Source of the DNA: Planctomyces sp. SH-PL62
GTDB taxonomy: Bacteria > Planctomycetota > Planctomycetia > Isosphaerales > Isosphaeraceae
Assembly: GCF_001610895.1 (NCBI RefSeq)
Contig: NZ_CP011273.1
Location: 744,001-808,000 of the forward strand
Direction: 5' to 3'
DNA length: 64,000 nt
Shown one piece after another: positions 31,384-41,438 of the stretch. The translations under genes and the position numbers were made by a program. Position 1 is the stretch's first letter, and every line of letters begins with the position of its first letter. The notes under the pieces are model-generated. The model made no database searches and was not told the origin of the DNA. It worked only from the letters and a program-made list of their open reading frames with translations.

Positions 31384-34152
31384 ATGGTCAAAGCGCGTAT
31401 ATGGTGGGCGGTCCTGGTCGGAGCGATGCTCGGGGGTGAGGCGGTCGGCGAGCCCCTCCAGGGGTCGGTCGCGGCCGAGAACGGCAAACCGGCGGCCGGC
31501 GCGCGGGTCTGGGCCGCGAGGCTATGGATCCAGCAGCTCGACCGCGTCGAGGCGGTCGCCGGCGACGAGGGGAATTTCACGCTGGAACTCGCGCCCGGGA
31601 CCTGGTTGCTCAACGCGAGCCTGGGCGATCAGGGCCTCGGGCGATTCCAGACGGCCGAAGTGCAGGCGGGGCGCGAGCCTGATCCCGCCAGGCTGCGGCT
31701 GTCTCCGCAAGGCCTCCTTCGCGGTCGGCTGATCGAGGCCGAGTCGGGTAGGCCGATCGCGGGGGCCCGGTTCGTGCTGGACGACGGCCGCGACCCGACG
31801 ACCGATCAGGATGGTCGGTTCGAGGTCCCCGCCCTGGGCCGAGAGAACTCCCACGAGGCGTTCGTCGTCGCCCCTGGGCGCGAGCGCAAGCGGGTGCTGT
31901 TCGAGATGTCCGAGGGGCCGACGACCGACCTGGAAGTCCCCATCCCGCGCGGGGCGAAGGTCGTCGGCCGCGTCCTCGACCTCGACGGTCGACCGGTCCC
32001 GGACGCGCGGGTCGGCCGCTCGACGTCGGGCTCGGGCCTCTCGCTCACGGGCCTCTGGGTCCGGGCCGACGCGGAAGGCCGATTCGAGTACGACGGCGTG
32101 GTCTCCGACCGCTCCACCTGGCTCGGGGCCGCCGCGCCGGGGTTCCAGGACGCCGAGCGGAGCGCCTTCCGGACCGGGGCGGACGATCCGCCGTTCGCCC
32201 TGGATTTTCGGCTCGCCCGCAAGCCTTCGGCCGACGCCCCGAAGCCCGCCGCCGAGGCCGTCGCCAAGGCGTCCCCGCCGCCGGCCGAGGCCCCGAACCG
32301 TCGCCACGTCGTCGGCGTCGCGCTCGGTCCCGACGGCCGGCCGGTCGTCGGCGCCTCGGCGCGATGGGGCGTCGACCGATCGAACGAGACGATCGAGACC
32401 CGGACCGACGAGCGGGGGAGGTTCCGGCTGGCGTTCGTCCCCGTCGAGGCGGGCGTCGTCTGCGTCCTGCCCGCCGACGGCGCCCTCGCGCCGGGACTCG
32501 CGCAGGTGCCCGCCGTGGGCGACCAGGAAGTAAAGGTGGAACTGGCGAAGGGGCTCACGCTCAAGGGGATCGTCCACGACTCCCAGGGCGAGCCGTTCGC
32601 GGGCGTGATGGTCCTGCCCACCGTCGACGTCCCCGGCCAGCGGCAGATGGCCCTCTTCGAACGCCGCACCGAGACCGACGCCGAAGGGCGGTTCGACGTT
32701 TCCGGCCTCCCCGCCGAAGGGGTGAAGTTCACCTTCCTCCGCCAAGGCGTGAGCGACCTGCGCGACCAGGAGTTGCCGCTCGATCGGGATGCGGACGTCT
32801 TGATGTCGGCCGCGGGAGCGATCCGGGGCAAGGTCGTCGGCCCGGATGGGGAGCCCGTGCGGAACTTCCGCGTGCTGCTGAACGGGCCTCGGGAACGGAA
32901 GCCCGACGACGTCTTCGGCGGCTTCTTCGCGGGCTTCTGCGGCATCGGCCTGAGCTACACGTCCGACGACGGCTCATTCCTGATCCGCAACCTGGGCGCG
33001 AACTCCGTCCAGCGGGTGACGGTCCTGGCGTCCGGCTTCGGCGAAGTCTCCATCGATCGCGTGATCGCCGAGCCGCTCGACCGCCTGCCCGCCGATCGGG
33101 CCGTCGCGTTCTCCCTCCCGAAGCCGCACGCGCTCCGCGTCCGGGCCGTTGAAGTGGGGACCGAGAAGCCGGTCGCCGGCGTCCGTGCGGCCGTGATCCT
33201 GGAGGACCCGGCGGTCGACGCGAATTTCGCCTGGGGCTACCACGACTCCGCCTGGGGCGATTCGGTCCAGGCGCGCGGCGACGCCCAGGGGGTCGCGGAT
33301 TTCACCCCCCTCTCATTCGCCGAGGGGACGATCACCGTGCAGGCGCCGGGCTACGGCCGTCGCCACGTCGGCTGGCGCGACGGGGCCGAGGAGGTCGTCG
33401 TCGAGCTGACGCCCGAGGCGGTCGTCTCCGGCGAGCTTCGAGATTCCGGGACCGGCCGTCCCCTGGAGTCGGCCGTGGTCAACCTCGCCCTCGTAGGCGG
33501 CGGCCAGGTGAGCACGACCGTCGAGCCCGCCGACGCCGGCCGCTTCCGGGTCGACGGCCTCCCTCCTGGCGAGTACGGCCTGTCGATCTCCGTCCCCTTC
33601 GGTCCGACGCTCCACACCGAGCGCCTGACCCTCAAGGCCGGTCAGGAGGCCCGGCGCGACCTGAAGCTCTCGCGCGAGGAGGCCGCCGCCGCGATGGCCA
33701 GGCCCCGTCCGGCCGCTCCCCGCTTCAAGCTCGGCGACGCCGCGCCCGACTTCGAAGCCAGGACCCTCGACGACAAGCCGACGGCGCTCAAGGAGTTCCG
33801 GGGCAAGTTCGTCCTGCTCGACTTCTGGGCGACCTGGTGCGGCCCCTGCGTCGCCGAGGCCCCGCACCTGCAAGCCGTCCACGAGGCGTTCGGCGACGAC
33901 CCCCGGTTCGCGATGATCAGCCTCAGCCTCGACGCCACTCGGGCCGAGGTCGTCAAGTTCCTGAAGGACAAGCCCCAGCCCTGGACCCAGGTCTTCCTCG
34001 GCGACTGGTCGACCGACGAGGTCACCAAGACGTACGGCGTGGACGGCATCCCCGCGATCTTCCTGCTCGACCCCGACGGCAAGATCGTCGCCCAGGATCT
34101 CCGAGGCGCGAAGATCAAGGAGGCCGTCGCGCGGGCGCTCGAAAAGGAGTGA
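31384..34152 (+). CDS. Exported carboxypeptidase-regulatory-like repeats fused to TlpA-type thioredoxin
   Basis: 922 residues from the ATG at 31384 with AGGAGG seven bases upstream. A signal peptide ends near GEAVGE. Residues ~25-780 contain about six beta-sandwich units of the carboxypeptidase regulatory-like type (phrases such as GRPIAGARFVLDDG, GRPVPDARVG, GEPFAGVMVLP, GRPLESAVVNL). The last ~145 residues are a redoxin domain with LLDFWATWCGPCVAEAPHLQ, including the WCGPC active site, and a GIPAIFLLDPDGKIV cis-Pro region. It is probably a periplasmic thiol oxidoreductase presented on a long stalk. Such fusions recur in planctomycetes; substrates are unknown. Confidence 0.85.
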   Translation: MVKARIWWAVLVGAMLGGEAVGEPLQGSVAAENGKPAAGARVWAARLWIQQLDRVEAVAGDEGNFTLELAPGTWLLNASLGDQGLGRFQTAEVQAGREPDPARLRLSPQGLLRGRLIEAESGRPIAGARFVLDDGRDPTTDQDGRFEVPALGRENSHEAFVVAPGRERKRVLFEMSEGPTTDLEVPIPRGAKVVGRVLDLDGRPVPDARVGRSTSGSGLSLTGLWVRADAEGRFEYDGVVSDRSTWLGAAAPGFQDAERSAFRTGADDPPFALDFRLARKPSADAPKPAAEAVAKASPPPAEAPNRRHVVGVALGPDGRPVVGASARWGVDRSNETIETRTDERGRFRLAFVPVEAGVVCVLPADGALAPGLAQVPAVGDQEVKVELAKGLTLKGIVHDSQGEPFAGVMVLPTVDVPGQRQMALFERRTETDAEGRFDVSGLPAEGVKFTFLRQGVSDLRDQELPLDRDADVLMSAAGAIRGKVVGPDGEPVRNFRVLLNGPRERKPDDVFGGFFAGFCGIGLSYTSDDGSFLIRNLGANSVQRVTVLASGFGEVSIDRVIAEPLDRLPADRAVAFSLPKPHALRVRAVEVGTEKPVAGVRAAVILEDPAVDANFAWGYHDSAWGDSVQARGDAQGVADFTPLSFAEGTITVQAPGYGRRHVGWRDGAEEVVVELTPEAVVSGELRDSGTGRPLESAVVNLALVGGGQVSTTVEPADAGRFRVDGLPPGEYGLSISVPFGPTLHTERLTLKAGQEARRDLKLSREEAAAAMARPRPAAPRFKLGDAAPDFEARTLDDKPTALKEFRGKFVLLDFWATWCGPCVAEAPHLQAVHEAFGDDPRFAMISLSLDATRAEVVKFLKDKPQPWTQVFLGDWSTDEVTKTYGVDGIPAIFLLDPDGKIVAQDLRGAKIKEAVARALEKE

Positions 34153-34216
34153 CCCGACGATTCGGCCGCCTCCCCCTGGCTTCGGGAGGAGGCGGCCGAT
34201 CCGGCGTGCGGCGGGC

Positions 34217-35446
34217 TCAGACGATCTCTTCGGTCGCGGGGTCCCAGCGGACGGTCGTGCCGCGGCGGTAGGCTTCGATGGCCATGCGGCAGGCGACGGC
34301 GGTGCGGAAGCCCAGCTCGAAGGGGGAGTTCGGCTCGCTCCGGCTGCGGACGCAGTCGAAGAAGTTCTGGAGGTGCAGCCCGGTGGGGTTCTTGAAGCTC
34401 CCCTCGGGGGCGTCCCGCTCCACCTTCTTGCCGTTCGGGACGACGTGCATCAGGTCGGCCAGCGAGTGGACCAGGGTCCCCTTGGTGCCGAACAGCAGGT
34501 TGCGGCCCTCGCCGTAGAAGCCGTTGCCGAACATCGAGGTGAAGGTGAAGAGGAGGTTCTCCGGGTGCTTCATCGTCACCTGGAAGGCGTCGGGCGGGTT
34601 CATCCTGGGGGACTGGAAGTTGCCGCCGGTGGAGCTGACGGTCTCGGGGATCGAGAGGTCGAGCGCGGCGAACCAGAAGGCCGCGATGTGGACCATGTTC
34701 TCGTAGACGTTGCCGCCGGAGTAGTCCCAGTAGAACCGCCAGTTGAACAGCCGGTCGGCGTCGAACGGGACTCGCTTGGCGTCCCCCTGGAAGGCGTTCC
34801 AGTCGACCTGCGAGGCGTCGAAGTCCTTGGGGACTTCTCGGGTCCAGCCGCCGTACGGGGTCTGGCGGAAGTGGTGGGTCTCCAGCAGCGAGATCGCCCC
34901 CAGTTCGCCCGCCTTCACCTGTTCGCGGACCTTCTGCACGCCGCCGCTGGAATTCCACTGGAGCCCGACCTGGACGACCCGGCCCGAGCCGTCGAGCGCG
35001 TTGCGCATCTGGCGCGCGTGCTCGGCGTTGAAGGCCATGGTCTTCTCTTGATAGACGTCCTTGCCGGCCCCGACGGCGTCGACGAAATGGCGGGCGTGGA
35101 GGTGCTGGGGCGTGGCGATGAGGACGGCGTCGATCGACGCATCGTCGAGCAGCTTGCGGTGGTCCTGCATCGTCGCGACGTCGGGCGCGATCTTCCTGGC
35201 CTCGTCGAACCGGCCGGTGTAGGCGTCGGCGACGGCGACGACCTCGACGTTGGGGCAGGTCAGGGCCGCCTTGAGGATCTCCTTGCCCCGCGACCCGGCC
35301 CCGATGAGGCCGAACCGGATCCGGTCGTTGGCCCCGATGACCCGGCCGGCCCCCCCCCCGGAGGTCGCGGCCGAAACCCTCGCCGACGCGCCCGCGAGCG
35401 CCGCGCCCGCCGCCAACGTCCCCAGGAAATCGCGACGATTCGACAT
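34217..35446 (-). CDS. Tat-exported Gfo/Idh/MocA family oxidoreductase
   Basis: 409 residues. It opens with NRRDFLGTLAAGAALAGASA, a twin-arginine signal. The Rossmann fold follows at about residues 40-160: IRFGLIGAGSRGKEIL, VVAVADAY and later VYQEKTMAFN, which holds the catalytic-type EK-pair. The C-terminal domain ends with a short AIEAYRRG segment. These secreted NAD(P)-dependent oxidoreductases are greatly expanded in planctomycetes and are thought to act on sugars or sugar derivatives. It is convergent with the thioredoxin-fusion gene and divergent from the small protein at 35.6 kb. Substrate not predictable. Confidence 0.9.
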   Translation of the reverse strand: MSNRRDFLGTLAAGAALAGASARVSAATSGGGAGRVIGANDRIRFGLIGAGSRGKEILKAALTCPNVEVVAVADAYTGRFDEARKIAPDVATMQDHRKLLDDASIDAVLIATPQHLHARHFVDAVGAGKDVYQEKTMAFNAEHARQMRNALDGSGRVVQVGLQWNSSGGVQKVREQVKAGELGAISLLETHHFRQTPYGGWTREVPKDFDASQVDWNAFQGDAKRVPFDADRLFNWRFYWDYSGGNVYENMVHIAAFWFAALDLSIPETVSSTGGNFQSPRMNPPDAFQVTMKHPENLLFTFTSMFGNGFYGEGRNLLFGTKGTLVHSLADLMHVVPNGKKVERDAPEGSFKNPTGLHLQNFFDCVRSRSEPNSPFELGFRTAVACRMAIEAYRRGTTVRWDPATEEIV

Positions 35447-35648
35447 GAACAGGCTCCGATTGAGGAAGGGGTTGGCCCCGAGGGGTCGAGTCCGAAACAG
35501 CCCCCATCATACCGACTTCGCCCATCGTCGCCCGTCCACGGCCGGGACTTGAGGAATTTTCGGGATTCGCGTGGACGGATCCATGCGATTCGTTAGGATG
35601 CCCGCGTTGGATTCTCGCCGAAGTCGTTTTACCAAGGAGGGTGAAACC

Positions 35649-35915
35649 ATGAAGCGGCCTTTCGCTCTGGGCGATCTCGTGGCCTTTCAGACCACCACCG
35701 GACGCGCCTCGCAAGGGATCGTGATCCACCGGATCGTCGAGAAACGCCAGCCGACGATCTTCCTCATCGAATGCGACGACCACCGCCGGGCCTTCCGGTT
35801 CGAAACCGAGCTCTCCCTGCTCGCCGCCGCCGAGACCGACGAAGCCGCCGCCCTGCCGCGCTTCGAGTCGGCCGCCGCCGTCCACGCCTTCGCCTCCGTC
35901 GGCGCCGACGACTGA
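35649..35915 (+). CDS. Small hypothetical protein
   Basis: 88 residues from the ATG at 35649, with an excellent AAGGAGG site seven bases upstream. It is a compact soluble protein (KRPFALGDLVAFQTTTGRAS, then RIVEKRQPTIFLIECDD and an acidic Ala-rich tail) with a beta-barrel feel at the start. No known family. The strong ribosome-binding site argues that it is real. Confidence 0.65.
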   Translation: MKRPFALGDLVAFQTTTGRASQGIVIHRIVEKRQPTIFLIECDDHRRAFRFETELSLLAAAETDEAAALPRFESAAAVHAFASVGADD

Positions 35916-36221
35916 TCGATCGATACACCCCGCTCGCGATCGGTCGCCCCCGTCGAACGCCGGAATCGCATCGGCCAGGCGAGCCCATCGCGAGACCCCT
36001 TCCAAACCTCCCGCCGAGGCCCACCGACTTCGGCGTCGCAAAAAATCCCGTTCCGGCGCCGAGAGCCGTCCGGTCGCCCGCCGTCGTCCGGGTCGGACGC
36101 CTGATTGGCGGTGGCGTCGGGCCGCGGCATCGGCTCTAATCGCGGTGACCGACGACGCATGGGGCCCGGCGGCGACCGGTTCGCCGACGGCCCTCGTCGT
36201 CCGTGGACGCGAGGCCGAGCC
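35916..36221. other. Intergenic stretch, no supported gene
   Basis: About 300 bases between the small protein and the DUF1501 gene. A TCTAAT near 36134 could be a -10 element; nothing firmer. Confidence 0.4.
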
Positions 36222-37628
36222 ATGCTGGACCTGTACGATCGGGATGCCCGACTCAATCGCCGATCCTTCCTGCGCATCGGCGGCACGGCCGCGATCGGCG
36301 CCGGGGGGCTGAGCCTGTCGGACCTGGCCTCGCTGCGGGCCCGGGCTGAGACGATCCCGGGCGTGCTGACGGGGAAGTCGGTCATCTTCCTCTTCCTGCA
36401 CGGCGGGCCGAGCCAGTTCGAGACGTTCGACCCCAAGATGAACATGCCGGACCGGATCCGGAGCGCCACGGGCGAACTCGCCACGAGCCTGCCGGGGGTC
36501 ACCTTCGGGCGGTCGTTCCCCGGCCTGGCCGCGAGGGCCGATCGGCTCAACATCGTCCGGTCGTACGTGCCGGGCGACGCCAACCACGACCTGAAGCCGC
36601 TGGTCGGCCGCGACAGCTTCGGTTCGAATCTCGGCTCGGTGTACTCGCGGGTCGCCGGCGCCAACGACCCTGGGACCGGGATGCCGACCAACGTCGTCCT
36701 CTTCCCCCGCGCCGTCGACCCCTCGGCGCGGCCCGTCACGACGAGCTTCGGCCGGTTCAACGCGACCGGCCCGCTCTCCGCGGCCCACGCCCCGTTCGAC
36801 CCTAGCCAGGGGGGAGACGCCGCCGGCTCCCTGAGCCTGGCCTTCCCCCGCGAGCGGCTCGACGACCGCCGCGCCCTGCTCGCCTCGCTGGACGGGCTGG
36901 CGCGCCGGCTCGACAGCGACCGGACGCTCGAAGGGGTCGAGGGGATGTGGGACCAGGCCTGCCGGCTCCTCAACGGCGGGCTGGCCGAGGCGTTCGACCT
37001 GGGCCGGGAAGACCCCCGGCTCGTGGCCCGATACGACACCGCGCCCCTGGTCAAGCCCGACGCCATCGACAAGAAGTGGAAGAACCACAGGAACTACGCC
37101 GACAACGCCAGATCGCTGGGCAAGCTGCTGCTGCTCGCCCGCCGCCTCTGCGAGCGCGGCTGCGGGTTCGTCACGGTGACGACCAACTTCGTCTGGGACA
37201 TGCACGCCGACGAGAACAACGCCACGATGGAAGAGGGGATGCGCTACATGGGCCCCCCGCTCGACCACGCCCTCTCCGCGTTCGTCGACGACCTGCACGC
37301 CCGAGGGCTCGACGAGAAGATCCTGCTCGTCGCCTGCGGCGAGATGGGCCGATCGCCCCGGATCAACGGCCAGGGAGGGCGCGACCACTGGGGGAACCTC
37401 GGCCCCCTGCTCCTGACCGGCGGGGGCCTCCCCTCCGGCCAGGTGATCGGCCTCTCCAATCGAGACGGCTCCGCGCCGCAGTCGCAGGCCGTCACCGCCC
37501 GCCACCTGATCGCCACCATCATGCACACCCTGTTCGACGTCGCCCAGCTCCGCCTCGTCCCCAGCCTCCCCCGCGAGTTCTCCCAGACCATGATCGGCTG
37601 GGAACCGATCCCCGGGCTCTTCGCCTGA
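36222..37628 (+). CDS. DUF1501 family Tat-exported protein
   Basis: 468 residues from the ATG at 36222. A Tat signal (LNRRSFLRIGGTAAIGAGGLSL) leads into the sulfatase-like DUF1501 fold: KSVIFLFLHGGPSQFETFDPK, later TTNFVWDMHADE and CGEMGRSPRINGQGGRDHWG. This family is hugely expanded in planctomycetes and is related to alkaline phosphatase/sulfatase folds; catalytic activity has not been established. DUF1501 genes often pair with a DUF1549/DUF1553 cytochrome-like partner, which is absent here, so this is a stand-alone member. Confidence 0.92.
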   Translation: MLDLYDRDARLNRRSFLRIGGTAAIGAGGLSLSDLASLRARAETIPGVLTGKSVIFLFLHGGPSQFETFDPKMNMPDRIRSATGELATSLPGVTFGRSFPGLAARADRLNIVRSYVPGDANHDLKPLVGRDSFGSNLGSVYSRVAGANDPGTGMPTNVVLFPRAVDPSARPVTTSFGRFNATGPLSAAHAPFDPSQGGDAAGSLSLAFPRERLDDRRALLASLDGLARRLDSDRTLEGVEGMWDQACRLLNGGLAEAFDLGREDPRLVARYDTAPLVKPDAIDKKWKNHRNYADNARSLGKLLLLARRLCERGCGFVTVTTNFVWDMHADENNATMEEGMRYMGPPLDHALSAFVDDLHARGLDEKILLVACGEMGRSPRINGQGGRDHWGNLGPLLLTGGGLPSGQVIGLSNRDGSAPQSQAVTARHLIATIMHTLFDVAQLRLVPSLPREFSQTMIGWEPIPGLFA

Positions 37629-37661
37629 GGCGGGCCGTCGGGCTCTCGCCCCGGGGGGCGT

Positions 37662-38576
37662 TCAGAACTTCAGCAGCCCCAGCGCCATGCCGACGGCCAG
37701 GCCGGAGAGGTGGGCCATGTTGGCGACGGGGCCGACGGCGCCGGTCATGCAGAGGACGAGCCAGCCGAGGAGGATGACGGTGTTGGTGGAGTCGATGCGG
37801 AGCCCTTCCTCCGGGTGGTTCTCGCCCATCATCCAGACGTAGCCGAAGAGGGCGTAGTTGACGCCCGAGAGGCCGCCGAAGGTGTAGAAACGGGTCCCGT
37901 CCGGGTTGGCGTGGAGTCGCTCCATGTAGAGGTACTCGGCGAGGTTCGACAGGACGGCCGAGCCGACGATCAGGGCCAGGAGCTTCCAGCGCCCGCGACG
38001 GAGCTCGATGGCCGTCCCCAGGGTCATCGTCCACCAGCAGTTGAACAGGATGTGCAACGGCGAGAAGTGGAGGAACATCGGCGTCACCAGCCGCCAGACC
38101 TGTCCGGCGAGGATGTCGGTGAGGCCCTGGTGGGGACGGAGGTCGGGCGGGCCCTTGAACCAGTCGAAGAAGCTGAGCGCGGTGACCGTCCTGACCCGGT
38201 ACGCCGTGTTCTGGAGCAGGAAGACGATGATCGCGATCGCGACGGTGATCGTCGTGATCGGGCGGCGGCGGAAGGTCGGGGCGGTCCATAGCTCGCCGGC
38301 GTCGCGGTCGTTCTTGCGGAACTCGCGGTCGAGCTTCGCCTCTTTCTTGCGGGTCTCGCGGGCCGCCCGGGCGGTCTCCCGGAACCTCGCATCGCCCGGC
38401 GCGGCGAGGTAGGCTTCCAACTCCTCGCGGGCCCTGGCGACGTGGTCCTCGTCGATGATCCAGACCGCCCAGCCGTCGGGTCGCCGGTCGAACCGGGACT
38501 TCATGCCGAGACCCAGCAGGTGGTCTTCCAGCACGTCGGGGTCGAAGTTTTTGGGGAGTTCGCCGATCTGGCGCAA
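37662..38576 (-). CDS. Rhomboid intramembrane serine protease (GlpG-like)
   Basis: 304 residues from a TTG at 38576 with AAGGA upstream. The first ~105 residues form a soluble cytoplasmic domain like that of GlpG. The membrane core has six TM segments, starting at ITTITVAIAIIVFLLQ, with HILFNCWWTMTLG carrying the conserved His/Asn region, the catalytic Ser in GGLSGVNYALFG (about Ser237) and the catalytic His in ANMAHLSGLAVGM (about His289). It cleaves TM helices of membrane proteins. It is convergent with the DUF1501 gene. Confidence 0.92.
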   Translation of the reverse strand: MRQIGELPKNFDPDVLEDHLLGLGMKSRFDRRPDGWAVWIIDEDHVARAREELEAYLAAPGDARFRETARAARETRKKEAKLDREFRKNDRDAGELWTAPTFRRRPITTITVAIAIIVFLLQNTAYRVRTVTALSFFDWFKGPPDLRPHQGLTDILAGQVWRLVTPMFLHFSPLHILFNCWWTMTLGTAIELRRGRWKLLALIVGSAVLSNLAEYLYMERLHANPDGTRFYTFGGLSGVNYALFGYVWMMGENHPEEGLRIDSTNTVILLGWLVLCMTGAVGPVANMAHLSGLAVGMALGLLKF

Positions 38577-38757
38577 GGCTGAGTCCTTCCGTCGTCGAGC
38601 CGCGGGGGAGGGCGGGGAAAGGCGCGATTATCGCAAGTCCGAGGGCGTCCTCCCAGAGCCTTTCGCAGGCCTCGCCGCGCGGTTGGCGGGCGGGCTTCAC
38701 GCGCGTTAGGATTGGAGACGCCTCAAGTCAGCCCGTCGTCGCGGAGATCCACCGGCC

Positions 38758-39594
38758 ATGCCCAACGCCCCGTCGCTGTACCGCCTGGTGATCTTCGACG
38801 CGATCGAAGATCCCAAAGAGCTGCGCGAGCTGATCTGCAAGACGACCGGCGCACACCCGACCGACGCGGTCCAGTGGCTCGCCCGGACGCCCGGCCTCTG
38901 GCCCTGGCCGCTCGACGAGGCGACGACGAAGGCCCTGCTGGACGGCCTGTACGAGTTCGGGATCGCGGCCGAGGCGCGACGGCTGGACCAGTTCCCCGAA
39001 CTCGGCGCCCCGAGGACCATCCACCGCGCCGCCTGCCTGGACGAAGGGCTGCGGATCGAGGGCCTGCGCGGCGAGCCGACGCACTGGGTCCCCTGGGAGC
39101 GCGTCGAGCTGGTCTGCGCGGGGAGGATCGGCGGCGACGAGGCCGGCGGCTCGCCCCAGCCGCGATGGCCGTCGGCCGTGGTGTCGGGCGTGCGGGCGCT
39201 CGCCCTGCGCAAGCCCCGGCCGCTGAACCTCCGCTCCGCGAGGACCGTCCGCGAGCCGGTCGCCGAGGTCCTGGTGGTTCGCAACGAACCCCGCGTCACG
39301 TTCCGGTTCGTCGAGAACCAGATGAACTTCGCCTACCTGGGCGATCGCCTTCGCGGGTCCGCCGCTGAGAACTTCCCTCTCTTCCTGGCCGACCTTTGCG
39401 ACAAGGCGAAGGGGGCCTACCTTAGCGATTCGACCCGATCGCTGATCGAGGCCCGCGACCCCGGCGAGCACGATTTCCCTACCTCGCAGGCCCTGCTGGA
39501 GCACGCCACGATCCAACTCCTCTGGTCGTGGTATCGCCGCGACCGCCAGGCCTGGAATGAGAAGCTGGAAGAGAACGAAGGCGAGGCCTCCTGA
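38758..39594 (+). CDS. Conserved hypothetical protein
   Basis: 278 residues from the ATG at 38758. No signal peptide, TM segment or catalytic motif. The N-terminal ~80 residues (LYRLVIFDAIEDPKELRELI) look like a small domain for binding or regulation, followed by a beta-rich middle (HWVPWERVELVCAG) and a C-terminal helical part ending in acidic residues. It may be specific to planctomycetes; no function can be proposed. Confidence 0.7.
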   Translation: MPNAPSLYRLVIFDAIEDPKELRELICKTTGAHPTDAVQWLARTPGLWPWPLDEATTKALLDGLYEFGIAAEARRLDQFPELGAPRTIHRAACLDEGLRIEGLRGEPTHWVPWERVELVCAGRIGGDEAGGSPQPRWPSAVVSGVRALALRKPRPLNLRSARTVREPVAEVLVVRNEPRVTFRFVENQMNFAYLGDRLRGSAAENFPLFLADLCDKAKGAYLSDSTRSLIEARDPGEHDFPTSQALLEHATIQLLWSWYRRDRQAWNEKLEENEGEAS

Positions 39595-39878
39595 TCTCCC
39601 GAGTCCCCGTTCAGCCGCACCCCGCCCCCTCCCCGCCTTCCCCAGGATCCTTCCTAATTACGCGGTTCAGCCCCTTGACATGTGGGCGTCCGTGGTCCAC
39701 GGTATCTGACCCCGATGAACTTCGTTTATCGGAGTGTCCGCGCGGTTTGGCTACGATCGCGACCTGGGTTCGATCCGGGCCTGGTTCGCGCCTCATCGTC
39801 CAGACGTGCGCAGTTACGCGTTGATTCGAGTTCGCCGGGTGGGCAGAGTCCCCGGCGCAGATGGGAGCTGTCGGTCGA

Positions 39879-40067
39879 ATGATGAGCATGAAGCGCAGCC
39901 TGGCCCTCGCCGTCGTGACGGCCGCGATCACGTCCGTCGGCTGCAGCGGCGGCGATTACATCCCCCTGGCCAAGGTGGAGGACTCCAAGGAGCAGCCTTC
40001 CAGCGGCGCGGTCCCGAAGAAGCCCGGCGGTGTCGCCGGGAGCCCGACGACTCCGGTCTACAAGTGA
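39879..40067 (+). CDS. Small lipoprotein-like peptide upstream of DUF1559 gene
   Basis: 62 residues from the ATG at 39879, with GGGAG about 11 bases upstream; two later in-frame ATGs are possible starts. A short signal (LALAVVTAAITSVGC) ends in a Cys followed by SGG, a plausible lipobox. The mature part is ~40 polar residues rich in Pro and Lys. Small lipoproteins of this type commonly accompany DUF1559 genes in planctomycetes, and one follows 158 bases later. Confidence 0.65.
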   Translation: MMSMKRSLALAVVTAAITSVGCSGGDYIPLAKVEDSKEQPSSGAVPKKPGGVAGSPTTPVYK

Positions 40068-40225
40068 TCTCCAGAGCCTCTTGACCCGCATGCGGATCGA
40101 CCAGGCCGGCCCACGAGATCCCGCACGGGATGCTTCGGCCCATCGCGTTCGACCCCACCGCGGGCGGTTCGTCCCTCCCGCCCTCTCTCGCACCGAACCA
40201 GGAAGCCCAGGAGAATTTGTTTAAG

Positions 40226-41341
40226 ATGACTCCGACGATCGATCGGCCGCGGAACAGCCGCGGCTTCACGCTGATTGAATTGCTGGTGGTGATCGCGATC
40301 ATCGCCGTCCTCATCGCGTTGCTCCTTCCCGCCGTGCAGTCGGCTCGCGAGGCCGCTCGCCGCGCCCAGTGCACGAACAACCTCAAGCAGATGGGGTTGG
40401 CCCTCCATAACTATCATTCCGCGATCGGTAGTTTCCCCCCGGGCGGCAACAGGCCCGGCCTCTTGACCGGCGAGCCCGGCCACGCCTGGGGTTGCTGGAG
40501 CGCCCACGCGATGATGTTGCCTTACATGGAGCAGCAGCCGCTGTACAGCTCGATCAACTTCAACGTCGCGAGCGTCGGCGACAGCACCATGGGGAATCAT
40601 TTCAACACCACGTCGGTGACGAGCGTGATCGGCGCCTTCCTGTGCCCATCCTCGCCGAAATTCCCGGGCGGGGCCGACTTTTACGGCCGCCCGTTCCCCG
40701 GCAACAACTACTTCGTCTCGGTCGGGTCGAGCCTGAACCAGTACGGGCGAGGCGGCTACTACGGCCCCGGTCCCAACGGCCCGTTCGAGGTGCTCGGCGG
40801 CGTCTTCTCCACGGCGGACATCACCGACGGCACGTCCAACACCATCTTCATGGGCGAGTGGCGCACCGGCGACAACGATGCGAACAAGTTGTCCGTCCCG
40901 CAGGACATCATCGCCACCTCCGGCTATCCGCCGAACATGGCGGACGGCTCGCCGCTCATGAACATGCCCGCCGGCGGCGCATCGCTGAACCAGTGGCTTT
41001 CGAGCACCTGCGTCTCCCAGGCGACGGCCAGCGTGGGCACGGACAAGAACGTCAGCCTCATCGGGCAGAAGTGGTGCCAGGGGTTGTTCGCCAGCGCCGT
41101 GGGCAACGTCCTGACCCCGCCCAACTCCAACTATCCCAACTGCACGATCTGGGTGTGGGGCGGCGACACCGACGGCACCGCCGGCGGCAACGTCGGCCTG
41201 AGCAGCTTCCACTCCGGCGGCGCCAACGTGCTGTTCGGGGACGGCTCGGTCCGGTTCCTGAAGTCCACGACCAACCAGCTCGTCCTCTGGGGCCTCGGCT
41301 CGCGGAACCAGGGCGAGGTCATCAGCTCGGACGCCTACTGA
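40226..41341 (+). CDS. DUF1559 pilin-like secreted protein
   Basis: 371 residues from the ATG at 40226, AGGAGA upstream. A type IV pilin-like leader and helix ([20 protein letters not shown]) is followed by [23 protein letters not shown], the DUF1559 signature. The C-terminus has [18 protein letters not shown], the His-x9-Asp-Gly motif of this family. These proteins are exported through a pilin-type prepilin peptidase route and are one of the largest families in planctomycetes; their role is unknown, perhaps a pseudopilus or surface matrix. A strong terminator follows. Confidence 0.95.
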   Translation: MTPTIDRPRNSRGFTLIELLVVIAIIAVLIALLLPAVQSAREAARRAQCTNNLKQMGLALHNYHSAIGSFPPGGNRPGLLTGEPGHAWGCWSAHAMMLPYMEQQPLYSSINFNVASVGDSTMGNHFNTTSVTSVIGAFLCPSSPKFPGGADFYGRPFPGNNYFVSVGSSLNQYGRGGYYGPGPNGPFEVLGGVFSTADITDGTSNTIFMGEWRTGDNDANKLSVPQDIIATSGYPPNMADGSPLMNMPAGGASLNQWLSSTCVSQATASVGTDKNVSLIGQKWCQGLFASAVGNVLTPPNSNYPNCTIWVWGGDTDGTAGGNVGLSSFHSGGANVLFGDGSVRFLKSTTNQLVLWGLGSRNQGEVISSDAY

Positions 41342-41394
41342 GTGATCGACGGCGTCCCCGAGCCCTTTCGCGGACGCCGCCCGCTCTCGATCAT

Positions 41395-41438
41395 CGCCCC
41401 GCCCGCGGACCGTTTCGGTGCTGCGGGCGGGGCGTTTT
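41395..41438 (+). terminator. Terminator after DUF1559 gene
   Basis: A perfect 12-bp stem, CGCCCCGCCCGC (41395-41406) with GCGGGCGGGGCG (41423-41434), then TTTT. Confidence 0.85.

Noticed and set aside
33642-37526. A 1294-codon open frame on the minus strand
   Set aside because: It runs antisense through four real genes and reads as low-complexity Gly/Asp/Arg-rich sequence; it is an artefact of strong third-position GC bias.
39675-39708. TTGACA ... TATCTG promoter before the small lipoprotein gene
   Set aside because: The spacer is 22 bases, too long for sigma-70.
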